Shown here piece by piece: positions 34,682 through 43,727 of a DNA stretch of 64,000 nucleotides (positions are counted from its first letter, which is position 1; each line of letters begins with the position of its first letter). A model generated the notes under the pieces. The model was not told where the DNA came from. It made no database searches and saw only the letters and a program-made list of their open reading frames with translations. The stretch is from Leifsonia xyli. GTDB taxonomy: Bacteria; Actinomycetota; Actinomycetes; Actinomycetales; Microbacteriaceae. The position numbers and the translations under genes are program-made. Location: assembly GCA_003243275.1 (NCBI GenBank), contig QFQR01000007.1:62001-126000 (forward strand). Direction: 5' to 3'.

Positions 34682-35377
34682 ATGTTCTATCTGTTCCTGA
34701 AGAACGCCATCGTGGGGCCCTTCCTGCTCTCGGTGTTCCGGCCCTGGGTGCGCGGCTACGAGAACGTGCCGCGCGAGGGTGCCGTGATCTTCGCGAGCAA
34801 CCACCTCTCGTTCATCGACTCGATCTTCCTGCCGATCGTGGTCGACAAGCAGATCCGCTTCCTCGCGAAGAGCGAGTACTTCACCGGTCGAGGGCTCAAG
34901 GGCCGCATCGTGCGCTGGTTCTTCCTCGCCGTCGGCCAGCTGCCGATCGACCGCTCAGGGGGGAAGGCATCCGAGGCCTCCCTCAACACGGGCCTCGACC
35001 ACCTGACCTCGGGCGGCTGGCTCGGTATCTACCCCGAGGGCACCCGCAGCCACGACGGCCGCCTCTACCGTGGACGCACCGGGATCGCCCGGATGGTGCT
35101 GGAGGCCGGCGTCACGGTGGTCCCGGTCGCGATGATCGACACCGAGAAGGTCATGCCGGTCGGCTCGAAGCTGCCCAAGGTGCGACGGGTGGGGGTGGTC
35201 TTCGGCGAGCCGCTCGATTTCTCGCGCTTCGCCGGGCTCGAGGGGGATCGCTTCGTGCTGCGCTCCATCACCGACGAGATCATGTACGAGCTCGCGCACC
35301 TGGGCGGCCAGGAGTACGTCGACGTCTACGCGTCGAGCGTCAAGGGGCGCCCGCAGGCCGCCAAGTCCGCCGCCTGA
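34682..35377 (+). CDS. plsC: 1-acylglycerol-3-phosphate acyltransferase family protein
   Basis: 231 residues with the acyltransferase motifs NHLSFID (N-H-x4-D, about residues 40-46) and YPEGTRS (about 120). A hydrophobic N-terminus suggests membrane association. It acylates lysophosphatidate or a related lysolipid using acyl-CoA or acyl-ACP. ATG 34682 has a strong GGAGG-type site. In mycobacteria the equivalent position is Rv2182c, between fadD15 and aroG, which supports orthology by context. Confidence 0.88.
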   Translation: MFYLFLKNAIVGPFLLSVFRPWVRGYENVPREGAVIFASNHLSFIDSIFLPIVVDKQIRFLAKSEYFTGRGLKGRIVRWFFLAVGQLPIDRSGGKASEASLNTGLDHLTSGGWLGIYPEGTRSHDGRLYRGRTGIARMVLEAGVTVVPVAMIDTEKVMPVGSKLPKVRRVGVVFGEPLDFSRFAGLEGDRFVLRSITDEIMYELAHLGGQEYVDVYASSVKGRPQAAKSAA

Positions 35378-35481
35378 CCCGGGGCTACCGGGGCGCGTCA
35401 GCGGCCGCATCCGCCCTCGGATAGGCTCGACTGCTGGGCTGTGCGCCCGCATCCGACGCCCCCGAACCAGAGGAAGCTTCC

Positions 35482-36852
35482 GTGGTAGACCCGACCGAGA
35501 CCGTCGTGCAGGCAGATCCCGCCGTGATCGCCGGTCTCGACTATTGGCGGGACCTGCCCATCAAGCAGCAGCCGGAGTGGTCCGACCCGGAGGCGGTGGC
35601 CGCCGCCTCGGCCGAGATCGCGACGCTGCCGCCGCTCGTCTTCGCCGGCGAGGTCGACATCCTGCGCGAACGGCTCGCGCGGGCCGCGCGCGGCGACTCC
35701 TTCCTGCTGCAGGGCGGCGACTGCGCCGAGACCTTCGCGGGGGCGACCGCCGACCAGATCCGCAACCGGGTGAAGACGCTGCTGCAGATGGCCGTGGTGC
35801 TCACCTACGGCGCCTCGATGCCGATCGTGAAGATGGGCCGCATGGCGGGGCAGTTCGCGAAGCCCCGCTCGAGCGACTTCGAGACGCGCGGCGAGGTCAC
35901 CCTTCCCGCCTACCGCGGCGACATCGTCAACGGCTACGACTTCACCCCGGAGTCGCGTCAGGCCGACCCGCGTCGCCTCGTGCAGGGGTACCACACGGCT
36001 GCCTCGACGTTGAACCTCATCCGCGCCTTCACGCAGGGCGGCTTCGCGGATCTGCGGCAGGTGCACTCCTGGAACAAGGGCTTCGCCGCGAACCCCGCCA
36101 ACCAGCGCTACGAGGGCCTCGCCAAGGAGATCGACCGCGCCATCCGCTTCATGGAGGCCGCGGGTGCCGACTTCGACGAGCTGAAGCGCGTGGAGTTCTA
36201 CACCTCGCACGAGGGCCTGCTGATGGACTACGAGCGGCCCATGACGCGCATCGACTCGCGCAACGGCACGCCCGTGAACACCTCGGCCCACTTCCTCTGG
36301 GTGGGGGAGCGCACCCGCGAGCTCGACGGGGCGCACATCGACTACTTCTCGCGCATCCGCAACCCCATCGGCGTGAAGCTGGGTCCGTCGACCGACGTCG
36401 CGACGATGGAGAAGCTCATCGACAAGCTCGACCCCGAGCGGGAGCCGGGCCGGCTCACCTTCATCACCCGGATGGGTGCGGGCAAGATCCGCGACGCGCT
36501 GCCGCCGCTGCTCGAGGGCATCAAGGCGATGGATGCGACCCCGCTCTGGGTGACCGACCCCATGCACGGCAACGGCATCACGACGCCGACCGGCTACAAG
36601 ACGCGGCGCTTCGACGACGTCGTCGACGAGGTGCGGGGCTTCTTCGAGGCGCACCGCAACGCGGGCACGCACCCGGGCGGCATCCACGTCGAACTCACCG
36701 GTGACGACGTCACCGAGTGCCTGGGTGGTTCCGAGATGATCGACGAGGCGACCCTCGCGACGCGCTACGAGTCGCTGTGCGACCCGCGCCTCAACCACAT
36801 GCAGTCACTCGAACTCGCGTTCCTGGTGGCGGAGGAGCTCAGCGCCCGCTGA
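35482..36852 (+). CDS. aroG: Class II 3-deoxy-D-arabino-heptulosonate-7-phosphate synthase
   Basis: 456 residues, full length for the plant-like class II enzyme. It carries LLQGGDCAETF near the N-terminus, RMAGQFAKPRSS, the HFLWVGERTREL region and WVTDPMHGNG, all metal and phosphoenolpyruvate site regions. It commits erythrose-4-phosphate and phosphoenolpyruvate to aromatic amino acid synthesis. GTG 35482 has GAGGAAG upstream. It faces the pknL-like gene tail-to-tail over a very strong hairpin, matching the mycobacterial aroG-pknL order. Confidence 0.95.
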   Translation: MVDPTETVVQADPAVIAGLDYWRDLPIKQQPEWSDPEAVAAASAEIATLPPLVFAGEVDILRERLARAARGDSFLLQGGDCAETFAGATADQIRNRVKTLLQMAVVLTYGASMPIVKMGRMAGQFAKPRSSDFETRGEVTLPAYRGDIVNGYDFTPESRQADPRRLVQGYHTAASTLNLIRAFTQGGFADLRQVHSWNKGFAANPANQRYEGLAKEIDRAIRFMEAAGADFDELKRVEFYTSHEGLLMDYERPMTRIDSRNGTPVNTSAHFLWVGERTRELDGAHIDYFSRIRNPIGVKLGPSTDVATMEKLIDKLDPEREPGRLTFITRMGAGKIRDALPPLLEGIKAMDATPLWVTDPMHGNGITTPTGYKTRRFDDVVDEVRGFFEAHRNAGTHPGGIHVELTGDDVTECLGGSEMIDEATLATRYESLCDPRLNHMQSLELAFLVAEELSAR

Positions 36853-36876
36853 GCGGCCCGCCCGAGGGGGTGCTCG

Positions 36877-36940
36877 TAGCTCCAGCTACGGGTTCGCCGC
36901 GCCCGAAGATTCCGGGGCGCCGAACCCGTAGCTGGAGCTA
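36877..36940. terminator. Very long bidirectional hairpin terminator
   Basis: Perfect 20-bp inverted repeat 36877-36896 / 36921-36940 with a nested 6-bp GCGCCC/GGGCGC stem inside. It separates convergent aroG and the PASTA kinase. Its right arm contains the kinase TAG stop (36940-36938). Confidence 0.75.
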
Positions 36941-38875
36941 GCCGTCGAGACGAAGGTAGAGGGTGACGGCGGAGCCCTTGTCGATCGAGGTTCCTGCATC
37001 GGGATCGCTGCCCGTCACGATCGATCCGGGGAAGGGGGTGAAGATCGGGTTGTAGGAGGCGGTGAAGCCGAGCTCCTTGAGCTTCGCGACCGCCTGATCT
37101 CGAGTCATCCCCTTGAGGGTCGGAACGGCAACCTGCTCCTTGCCGAGCGACACGTCGAGGACGACCGTGTCCTTCGGGCGGAGGTCGCCCTGCGGCACGA
37201 TCCCGATCACGAGGTCCTTCTCGACCGTGTCGCTGTAGTCGTTCTGGGCACCGGCCTGAACCTGGAGTCCCGCCTTCTCCAGTTCGGCGCGTGCGGCATC
37301 CGGCGTCAGGCCCGCGATCGCGGGGAGCGGGCCGGCGGAGACCTTGAGCGTGACGATCTGGCCCTCGAAGAGCGCACCGCTGCCCGCGGTGACGTCGGTC
37401 GCGGTGCCCGCGATGTCGACGGAGGCCGCGAGCACGACATCCTTCGCCTTGTCGGCGCTGAAGAGGTAGTCGATGTTCTCGTCGAGCTTCAGGTTCGCGG
37501 TCGCGATCGCGGCCTCGGCATCGGTGAGCGAGAGGTCGGCGAGCGGGGCGAGCGTCGTCGACCGCGGCCCCTTCGAGACCTGCAGCACGACCGGGGTGCC
37601 CTTGCGGATGCTGCTGCCCGCGGGCGGGTCGGAGTCGACCACGAGGCCCTTCGCGACATCGACCGAGAACACCTCGGTCGAATCCTTCACCTCGATGCCG
37701 AGCTTCGCGAGCTGCTTCGTCGCCTCATCGGGGGTCTGGTTCGTGATCGAGGTGGGGATCGTCACGTGCGCGCCCGGCCCCGCGCCGAACCACCAGCCGG
37801 TGCCGCCGGCCGCGACGGTGAGCAGGAGCACGATGACGAACGCCAGCCATGCGCGGGAACGCCGCGCTCCGGCCTTCTGGCGCAGCTTCGCCGCGTTGGG
37901 GCTCACCGGTGCGGTGTCCTGCCTCGCGAGCGGTGCCCGTCCGCCGAGCACCTGGGTCTCGGCCGTGTTCTGGCGCGCGGAGGGGAGCACCATCGTCTTC
38001 TGCAGCGTCGTGGCGCCGGTCGGCAGCGCCGTGTGCAGCAGGGTCTCGGTGTCGCGCAGCTGCTCGAGCATGACGTGGGCGTCGCGAGGACGCTCCTCGG
38101 GGTCACGCGCGGTGGCCCAGAGCACGAGCTCGTCGAGCTCGGCGGGAACGCGCGGGTTGGCGTTCGAGGGGGGCGGCACGGAGTCGTTCGCGTGCTGGTA
38201 GGCGATCTGCATGGGCTGCTCGCCCTTGTACGGCTGCTCTCCCGTGAGCATCTCGAACATCATGATGCCGACCGCATAGATGTCGCTGCGGGCATCCGCG
38301 ATACCGCGGGTGACGAGCTCGGGGGAGAGGTAGGCGATGGTGCCGAGCAGCGCGGCACCCGTTGCCGTGTTCGCGGACGCGGCCCGCGCGAGACCGAAGT
38401 CGCCGATCTTGATGCGGCCGTCATCCGCCAGCAGCACGTTCTCGGGCTTCAGGTCGCGGTGCACGATTCCCGCCTTGTGCGCGGCGGCGAGGCCGGCGAG
38501 CACCGACTCGGCGATGTCGATCGTCTGCTCGGCGGTGAGGGCACCGTGCTCCTGCAGCAGATCGCGGAGCGTGATGCCCGGCAGGTACTCCATGACGAGG
38601 TAGGCGGAGTCCTCGTCCTGACCCTGGTCGAAGACGTTGACGACATTCGGATGCGCGAGACGCGCGGCCGAGCGCGCCTCCTGGATGAAGCGCTGCTTGA
38701 ACTGGTTGTCGTCGGCCAGGTGCCCGTGCATGACCTTCACGGCGACCCGCCGCTCGAGTCGCAGATCCGTGGCGAGGTAGACCGTCGCCATGCCGCCGCG
38801 CGCGATGCGCGAGCGCACCTGATACCGCCCGTCGATCAGACGGCCGATCAGCGGATCGGTGGTGCTCGTGGTCAC
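36938..38875 (-). CDS. pknL: PASTA-domain Ser/Thr protein kinase (PknL-like)
   Basis: 645 residues. The kinase domain has ARGGMATVYLA (Gly loop), Lys47 in AVKVM, HRDLKPEN (Asp141) and IGDFGLA (159-161), so catalysis looks intact. A juxtamembrane segment rich in Thr and a single membrane helix (about 345-370) lead to four extracellular PASTA repeats, which bind peptidoglycan fragments. GTG 38875 is the first in-frame start near the domain; GGAAG is nearly adjacent, so initiation is uncertain. The neighbours aroG and Rv2175c-like point to the PknL branch. GarA and the Rv2175c-like protein are candidate substrates. Confidence 0.9.
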   Translation of the reverse strand: MTTSTTDPLIGRLIDGRYQVRSRIARGGMATVYLATDLRLERRVAVKVMHGHLADDNQFKQRFIQEARSAARLAHPNVVNVFDQGQDEDSAYLVMEYLPGITLRDLLQEHGALTAEQTIDIAESVLAGLAAAHKAGIVHRDLKPENVLLADDGRIKIGDFGLARAASANTATGAALLGTIAYLSPELVTRGIADARSDIYAVGIMMFEMLTGEQPYKGEQPMQIAYQHANDSVPPPSNANPRVPAELDELVLWATARDPEERPRDAHVMLEQLRDTETLLHTALPTGATTLQKTMVLPSARQNTAETQVLGGRAPLARQDTAPVSPNAAKLRQKAGARRSRAWLAFVIVLLLTVAAGGTGWWFGAGPGAHVTIPTSITNQTPDEATKQLAKLGIEVKDSTEVFSVDVAKGLVVDSDPPAGSSIRKGTPVVLQVSKGPRSTTLAPLADLSLTDAEAAIATANLKLDENIDYLFSADKAKDVVLAASVDIAGTATDVTAGSGALFEGQIVTLKVSAGPLPAIAGLTPDAARAELEKAGLQVQAGAQNDYSDTVEKDLVIGIVPQGDLRPKDTVVLDVSLGKEQVAVPTLKGMTRDQAVAKLKELGFTASYNPIFTPFPGSIVTGSDPDAGTSIDKGSAVTLYLRLDG

Positions 38876-38949
38876 CTTCCGAGTGTAGAAGGGTGCATCG
38901 TCAGGCTCGGGCCGCCACGCGGCCCCGGGAACCGTCGCGAGCGGCTCGG

Positions 38950-40308
38950 TCAGCCCAGTTGTGCCAGCCACGAGGTCGCGCTCGTCTCCCACTTGGCGTA
39001 GGCGTTCGGGTAGGCGGAGATCTGGACGGCCTGCGCGGCCTGGGTGACGCTCATCGACTGCCAGCCCTTGATGTCGAGGAGCCCGCGGGTGTTGCCCTTG
39101 TTCGGGTTCGACGGGCCGCCGTAGAAGAGTCGGGCGGCGTGCGAGGCGTTGAGGATCTGATCCGGGGTGCCCCATCCGGTGCTCGGACGCTGCTGGAACA
39201 GGCCGAGCGAGTCGCGGTCGCCGTAGTTGATGTTGCGCATGCTGGATTCCTGCATGGCGGCGGCGAGCGCGATGATGATGCCGCGGTCGGGCACGCCCAG
39301 CTCGCGGCCGACCTGGATGATGATGCGCGCGTTGCCCGCCATCTCGTCGGTGAGGCCGGTGGCGGTCGTGCCGTCCTGCACGACGGTGACGCCCGGGATG
39401 GTGAGCGAGCGACCCGAGTAGATGATGCTCGTGCGGCTGAGGCCGTTGGCATCCAGAAGCGCCTGGATGGTCACGCCGAACTTCTGGGCGATCGAGGAGA
39501 TCGTGTCGCCCGTCTTGATCAGGTAGCTCGTGCTGAGCACCGGCGCCGGCGTGGAGACGACAGGCGTCGAGGGCTCGGCGGCCGGCGTGGCCGGGGTGCT
39601 CGGTGTGCTCGGTGTCACCGGGGTCACGGAGGAGACGTTCTCCGCGGCGAGTGTCGTGCTGGGGATCGCGATCGTCTGGCCGGGGTAGATGATGCTCGAC
39701 CAGCTGAGCCCGTTCGCGGTCAGCACCGACTGGGTCGACACGCCGAACTTGGCGGCGATCCGGCTGATCGTGTCGCCCTTCGCGATCGTGTACCGCCCAC
39801 CCGCCGGGGTGGCGGTCGTGGTCGTGGGTGCGACGGATCCGGTGCCGAGCTTGAGCACCTGGCCGGGGAAGATGAGCGACTTCCACCCCAGACCGTTGGC
39901 GGCCAGCACGCTCGCCGTGGCGAGGCCGTAGCGGCCCGCGATCGACGACACCGTGTCGCCGGCCTGGACGGTGTAGGTGGTGGGTGCGGCGGCCTGTGCC
40001 TTGGCGGCCGTCGCGGTGGTGGCGGAGGCGACGGCGGCGCGCACCGTGCTGCCGAGGGTCGTCTTCGGCTTCGCGGGCTTCCGCTCGGCGGCCGGCGCCG
40101 CGTTGACGGGCGACACCACGCCGGTGAGGGTGAGCGTGCCGGTCAGCACGATCGGCATCGTCGCCATCATGCCTTTCGCGAGCGCTGCGGGAACCGCTGA
40201 CTCGCGGGGCGCGCGCGCGGGTGCCACCGCGGTGAGTGTCGATGGTGTGGGCGCGAGACCCGCGAACACCGCGCGTGCGCGGTCGTTCCATTCCTGCGTC
40301 TGCTGCAT
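38950..40308 (-). CDS. Secreted LysM protein with transglycosylase/muramidase-like domain
   Basis: 452 residues. An N-terminal hydrophobic segment ends near VSPVNAAPA (signal-like). Three LysM repeats follow (YTVQAGDTVSSIAGRYG; YTIAKGDTISRIAAKFG; YLIKTGDTISSIAQKFG), with a Pro/Thr linker before the third. The C-terminal lysozyme-like domain has AAAMQESSMRN, where Glu is the likely catalytic acid, and DRDSLGLFQQRPSTGWG. It probably binds and cuts peptidoglycan outside the cell. ATG 40308 follows an AGGA site; the longer frame lacks one. It lies upstream of pknL in the same direction and may be co-transcribed. Confidence 0.82.
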   Translation of the reverse strand: MQQTQEWNDRARAVFAGLAPTPSTLTAVAPARAPRESAVPAALAKGMMATMPIVLTGTLTLTGVVSPVNAAPAAERKPAKPKTTLGSTVRAAVASATTATAAKAQAAAPTTYTVQAGDTVSSIAGRYGLATASVLAANGLGWKSLIFPGQVLKLGTGSVAPTTTTATPAGGRYTIAKGDTISRIAAKFGVSTQSVLTANGLSWSSIIYPGQTIAIPSTTLAAENVSSVTPVTPSTPSTPATPAAEPSTPVVSTPAPVLSTSYLIKTGDTISSIAQKFGVTIQALLDANGLSRTSIIYSGRSLTIPGVTVVQDGTTATGLTDEMAGNARIIIQVGRELGVPDRGIIIALAAAMQESSMRNINYGDRDSLGLFQQRPSTGWGTPDQILNASHAARLFYGGPSNPNKGNTRGLLDIKGWQSMSVTQAAQAVQISAYPNAYAKWETSATSWLAQLG

Positions 40309-40473
40309 CGCCGTCCTGCCTTCCCCTCCGGCCTCGGGGGCGTTACCGGTCCGGGGATAACGTGTCACAGATGTTTAACAGTGTCAATTACCGTTGCTCA
40401 TGTTGTTTGAGTTCATCTGTTCGTAACAATTCGCTGCTGCGGGTCGGATGTGCACCTCAGGCACGCTAGGAGG

Positions 40474-40812
40474 GTGACTGAACCCGCCACCGAGTGGCTT
40501 GCCGTCCCTGATCTCGTCGACCTTCTCGGGATCTCGCCGGGAAAGGTGCATCGGCTGCTGCAAGACCGGCATCTTCTGGCGGTGCGTGTCGACGGCGTGC
40601 TGCGGGTGCCCGCCGGGTTCCTGCGCGACGGGGAGCCGCTGCATGAGCTCCGGGGAACTCTCATGCTGCTCGCCGACGCCGGCTACACCGACGACGAGGC
40701 GATGCGGTGGTTGACGACCTCCGATGACACCCTCGGTGTCGCACCCGTCGACGCGCTGCGCGCGGGCCGCAAGGCCGAGGTCCGCCGGGTCGCTCAGGCT
40801 CTCGCCTTCTGA
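40474..40812 (+). CDS. Rv2175c-like DNA-binding protein
   Basis: 112 residues. An N-terminal winged-helix domain (WLAVPDLVDLLGISPGKVHR, then RVDGVLRVPAGFL) precedes a helical C-terminal domain, the known layout of Rv2175c. In mycobacteria that protein is a substrate of PknL and binds DNA; here it lies beside the pknL-like kinase, divergent from the LysM gene. GTG 40474 directly follows AGGAGG, which is close for a ribosome site; ATG 40450 is the alternative. Threonines at the N-terminus (residues 2 and 6) could be phosphorylated. Confidence 0.8.
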   Translation: MTEPATEWLAVPDLVDLLGISPGKVHRLLQDRHLLAVRVDGVLRVPAGFLRDGEPLHELRGTLMLLADAGYTDDEAMRWLTTSDDTLGVAPVDALRAGRKAEVRRVAQALAF

Positions 40813-40878
40813 TCGCTGAGTGGTCGGTTCCTGGCCCCATTTCGCGGTTTTGAGGCCGAGAAGCGACCACTCAGCGAT
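40812..40878. terminator. Long inverted repeat between convergent genes
   Basis: Perfect 15-bp arms ATCGCTGAGTGGTCG (40812-40826) and CGACCACTCAGCGAT (40864-40878) with a 37-base spacer that can fold again (GGCC/GGCC). It lies between the Rv2175c-like gene and def. It may be a bidirectional terminator or a dispersed intergenic repeat element. Confidence 0.6.
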
Positions 40879-40899
40879 GAGGGGATGAGCGGCGGGGGC

Positions 40900-41466
40900 T
40901 CAGTCCTCGAGGTGGTCGCGGCCGGGGAGCCAGGACTTGCCGGGCACGCCCCAGCGGCGACGTCGCACCGCACGCTGGGCGGCACGGGCGTGCGCCTCGG
41001 GAAGCCGATCGGCGTACAGCACGCCGTCGAGGTGGTCGAACTCGTGCTGCAGGATGCGCGCGAGCCATCCCGTCGCGAGCAGTTCGTAGGGTTTCCCGTC
41101 GAGGTCGACGGCCCGCAGCAGCGCGGTGTGGGAGCGCAGCAACGGGAAGCGCTCCCCGGGGAGGGAGAGGCATCCCTCGGAGTCGTCGTCCGGATCCGCG
41201 ATGCCGAGCGGCGGCGGGGAGATCAGCAGCTGCGGGTTGATCGCCGTGCCGCGATGCAGCACCCCGTCTTCGTCGCGCCAGTTGTAGACGAACAGGCGCA
41301 ACGGGATGCCCACCTGCGGAGCCGCGAGTCCGACGCCGGGCGCCGTCGACATGGTGTCCTCCATGTCGTGGATGAGGGCGGCGAGCCCCTCGTCGATCTC
41401 CTCCACCTCCTGGGCGCGCTCGTGCAGCACGGGGTCCCCGGTGATCCGGATCGGGAGTACGGCCAT
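40900..41466 (-). CDS. def: Peptide deformylase (copy 2)
   Basis: 188 residues with all canonical motifs: GVGLAAPQVGIP (I), EGCLSLPG (II) and QHEFDHLDG (III). It is the more typical of the two copies in this window. ATG 41466 (MAVLPIRITGDPVLH) is preferred over the GTG two codons earlier; the longer frame is a shadow of the divergent membrane-protein gene. Function as for copy 1. Two deformylases could serve different growth states. Confidence 0.93.
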   Translation of the reverse strand: MAVLPIRITGDPVLHERAQEVEEIDEGLAALIHDMEDTMSTAPGVGLAAPQVGIPLRLFVYNWRDEDGVLHRGTAINPQLLISPPPLGIADPDDDSEGCLSLPGERFPLLRSHTALLRAVDLDGKPYELLATGWLARILQHEFDHLDGVLYADRLPEAHARAAQRAVRRRRWGVPGKSWLPGRDHLED

Positions 41467-41494
41467 TCGCACAGGATATCGGCGCGCGGGCGGG

Positions 41495-41500
41495 TAGATT
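41495..41500 (+). promoter_or_regulatory. -10 element (TAGATT) for a probable leaderless mRNA
   Basis: TAGATT ends 6 bases before GTG 41507 and no Shine-Dalgarno is present, so translation likely begins at the 5' end of the message. Confidence 0.5.
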
Positions 41501-41506
41501 CGACGG

Positions 41507-42460
41507 GTGCCTGACGTCTCGCCTCTCACCGACGGCGTCTCGCAGATCTTCGAAGGATCGGCACCCCTCGGCATCCTGATCGCGCTCGTCGGTGCCGTCT
41601 TCCTCTCGGTCGGCGCCCAGCTGCAGCACCGCGGCGTGGGCAAGGTGGAGGAGCGCTACGGATCGGGCGAGAAGGCGGGACTCTCCGGCGGTCAGTTCGT
41701 GCGGCTGCTGGCCCGGCCGAGTTGGGTGACCGGATCGCTCATGCTCGGGCTGGCGATCGTGTTCCAGCTCACGGCGCTCGGCTTCGCGCCCATCATCGTG
41801 GTGCAGCCCATCGGCATCGTCGCCCTCGTGCTGACCTCGATCATCAACGCACGTGTGTCGCGGGTGAAGCTCGATCGCAACGCGATCCTCGCCATCACGA
41901 TGTGCGTGGGCGGCATCGGCGTCTTCGTGACGGTCGCCGCCTTCTACGCGACCGAGCAGGTGCTCAGCAACACGCAGCTCATCATCGTGCTCGTGATCCT
42001 CGGCGTCGTGCTGCTCGCCCTCGGTGCCGCATTCGCCTTCTTCCGCAAGCGCGTCAACGCGCTCTTCTACATCGCGGCGGGCGGGGTGCTCTACGGCTTC
42101 GTCGCCTCGATCGCGAAGGTCATCATCAACCGGATCATCACGGGCAACTTCGACTGGGTGACCGTGGTCGGCGGCATCGCTCTGCTGCTGGCCCTCAGCC
42201 TCGGCTTCTACTTCGTGCAGACCGCGTACTCGGTGGGCGCGCCCGATCTGGTGATCGCCGGCCTCACCGTGATCGATCCGCTCGTCGCCGTGGCGATCGG
42301 CATCTTCGTGCTCGGCGAGGCGGCGGAGACGCCGCTGTGGGCGGCCCTCGTGTGGATCGCGGCGGGCGCGGTGGCGATCTTCGGCGTGTTCCAGCTCGCG
42401 AAGCATCATCCGCAGACCCACCGGCGCGATGACACGGGCGAGATCACGCCGCTGGGGTAG
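41507..42460 (+). CDS. DMT superfamily membrane protein (NIPA/EamA-like)
   Basis: 317 residues with nine to ten membrane helices and a repeated two-half layout. The first helices (LIALVGAVFLSVGAQLQHRG) and PIIVVQPIGIVALVLTS resemble bacterial NIPA-like members of the drug/metabolite transporter superfamily. Eukaryotic NIPA proteins carry magnesium; the substrate here is unknown. GTG 41507 appears leaderless. The GT4 gene follows after 40 bases. Confidence 0.75.
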   Translation: MPDVSPLTDGVSQIFEGSAPLGILIALVGAVFLSVGAQLQHRGVGKVEERYGSGEKAGLSGGQFVRLLARPSWVTGSLMLGLAIVFQLTALGFAPIIVVQPIGIVALVLTSIINARVSRVKLDRNAILAITMCVGGIGVFVTVAAFYATEQVLSNTQLIIVLVILGVVLLALGAAFAFFRKRVNALFYIAAGGVLYGFVASIAKVIINRIITGNFDWVTVVGGIALLLALSLGFYFVQTAYSVGAPDLVIAGLTVIDPLVAVAIGIFVLGEAAETPLWAALVWIAAGAVAIFGVFQLAKHHPQTHRRDDTGEITPLG

Positions 42461-42500
42461 TTTGAAGGGATTGTTTCCGCCGACCGAGGGATTTGATCGA

Positions 42501-43727
42501 GTGACCGACGCGACGTCGTCGACGCCCCCAGCCGAACCCCGCCTGACCCTTCTGATCGGTGCCGACACCTTCGCTCCCGATGTCAACGGCGCCGCGACCT
42601 TCGCCCGGAACCTCGCGGCGGGGCTCGCCGCCAGAGGTCACGAGGTGCACATGATGGTGCCCGCGCAGCGAGGTCGGGTGGGCACCTTCACCGAGGTGCA
42701 CGAGAACGTGCCGATGACGGTGCATCGCATCTACTCGTGGCGGTGGCTGCCGCATCCGTGGTTGCGGTTCATGCTGCCGTGGCGGGTGAAGGCGAACGCG
42801 GAGCGCATCGTGCGTGCGGTGCAGCCGGATGCGATCCACTTCCAGTCGCACATCGTCGTCGGCCGGGGGTTGGCGACCTCCGCGAAGCGCCACGGCATCC
42901 GTCTGGTGGGAACCAACCACACGATGCCGGAGAACATCCTGCAGCACGTGGCGATCCTGCCGAAGGGCATGCTCAGCTGGCTGGCACGGGTGCAGTGGGG
43001 CTCGGCCCGCAAGTGGTTCTCGATGGCCGATGCGATCACCACCCCGACGCGCCGCGCGGCCGAGTTCTTCGAGCGCGGCACCGGGCTCACCGGGGTGCAC
43101 GCCATCTCGTGCGGCATCGACACGAGCTTCTACACGGCGGACTTCTCGCCGCGCAGCACGAACACGATCGTGTTCCTCGGGCGGCTAGACGAGGAGAAGT
43201 TCATCCACGAAGCGATCGAGGCTCTCGTGAAGCTCCAGGATCTCGACGCCCGCCTGGTGATCATCGGTGACGGCGAGGTGCGTTCGCGGCTCGAGGGCAG
43301 GGCGCGGGAGCTGGGGATCGCCGACCGGGTGCGCTTCACCGGGCGCATCGCCGACGAGGAGGTGCGGCGGGAGCTCACCGAGGCCACCGTGTTCGCGATG
43401 CCGTCGCGCGCCGAGCTGCAGTCGATCGCGACGATGGAGGCGCTCGCCTCCGGGCTGCCCGTGGTGGCGGCGGACGCCATTGCGCTACCGCACCTCGTGC
43501 ACTCGGGCGTGAACGGCTACCTCTACCAGCCGGGTGACATCGACGAGCTCGCCGGGCATCTGCGCGCGATCCTGACGGCGAGCCCCGAGGAGCTCGACCG
43601 GCTGCGCCACGGCGCGTTGCGCACCGTGGAGAGTCACGACATCCAGCGCACCCTCGACATCTTCGAGGCGCTGTATCGCGGAGAGACCGTCATCGACCCC
43701 GACACCGAGGGGGAGCTCGCGCGGTGA
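42501..43727 (+). CDS. GT4 glycosyltransferase, mannosyltransferase-like
   Basis: 408 residues, GT-B fold. The opening DTFAPDVNGAATFARNLAAGLAARGHEV (only its ends are diagnostic) resembles PimB/MgtA-type enzymes. The donor domain has TIVFLGRLDEEKFIHEA and SRAELQSIATMEALASGLPVVA with the E-x7-E residues. It may transfer mannose to a phosphatidylinositol or glycolipid acceptor; the donor is inferred. GTG 42501 is chosen (MTDATSS); GAGGGA lies about 11 bases upstream. Its stop overlaps the next start by 4 bases. Confidence 0.83.
   Translation: MTDATSSTPPAEPRLTLLIGADTFAPDVNGAATFARNLAAGLAARGHEVHMMVPAQRGRVGTFTEVHENVPMTVHRIYSWRWLPHPWLRFMLPWRVKANAERIVRAVQPDAIHFQSHIVVGRGLATSAKRHGIRLVGTNHTMPENILQHVAILPKGMLSWLARVQWGSARKWFSMADAITTPTRRAAEFFERGTGLTGVHAISCGIDTSFYTADFSPRSTNTIVFLGRLDEEKFIHEAIEALVKLQDLDARLVIIGDGEVRSRLEGRARELGIADRVRFTGRIADEEVRRELTEATVFAMPSRAELQSIATMEALASGLPVVAADAIALPHLVHSGVNGYLYQPGDIDELAGHLRAILTASPEELDRLRHGALRTVESHDIQRTLDIFEALYRGETVIDPDTEGELAR

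Noticed and set aside
38876..40291. Extension of the PASTA kinase frame across the LysM gene
   Set aside because: It overlaps the real LysM gene in another frame and has no domain before GTG 38875.
40309..40473. c-di-AMP (ydaO-type) riboswitch before the LysM gene
   Set aside because: Such riboswitches often precede wall hydrolases in actinobacteria, but this stretch is too short and AT-rich, without the expected conserved segments.
31220..41466. Duplicate peptide deformylases as an oddity
   Set aside because: Two or more def copies are common in actinobacteria; both look intact and there is nothing further to explain.
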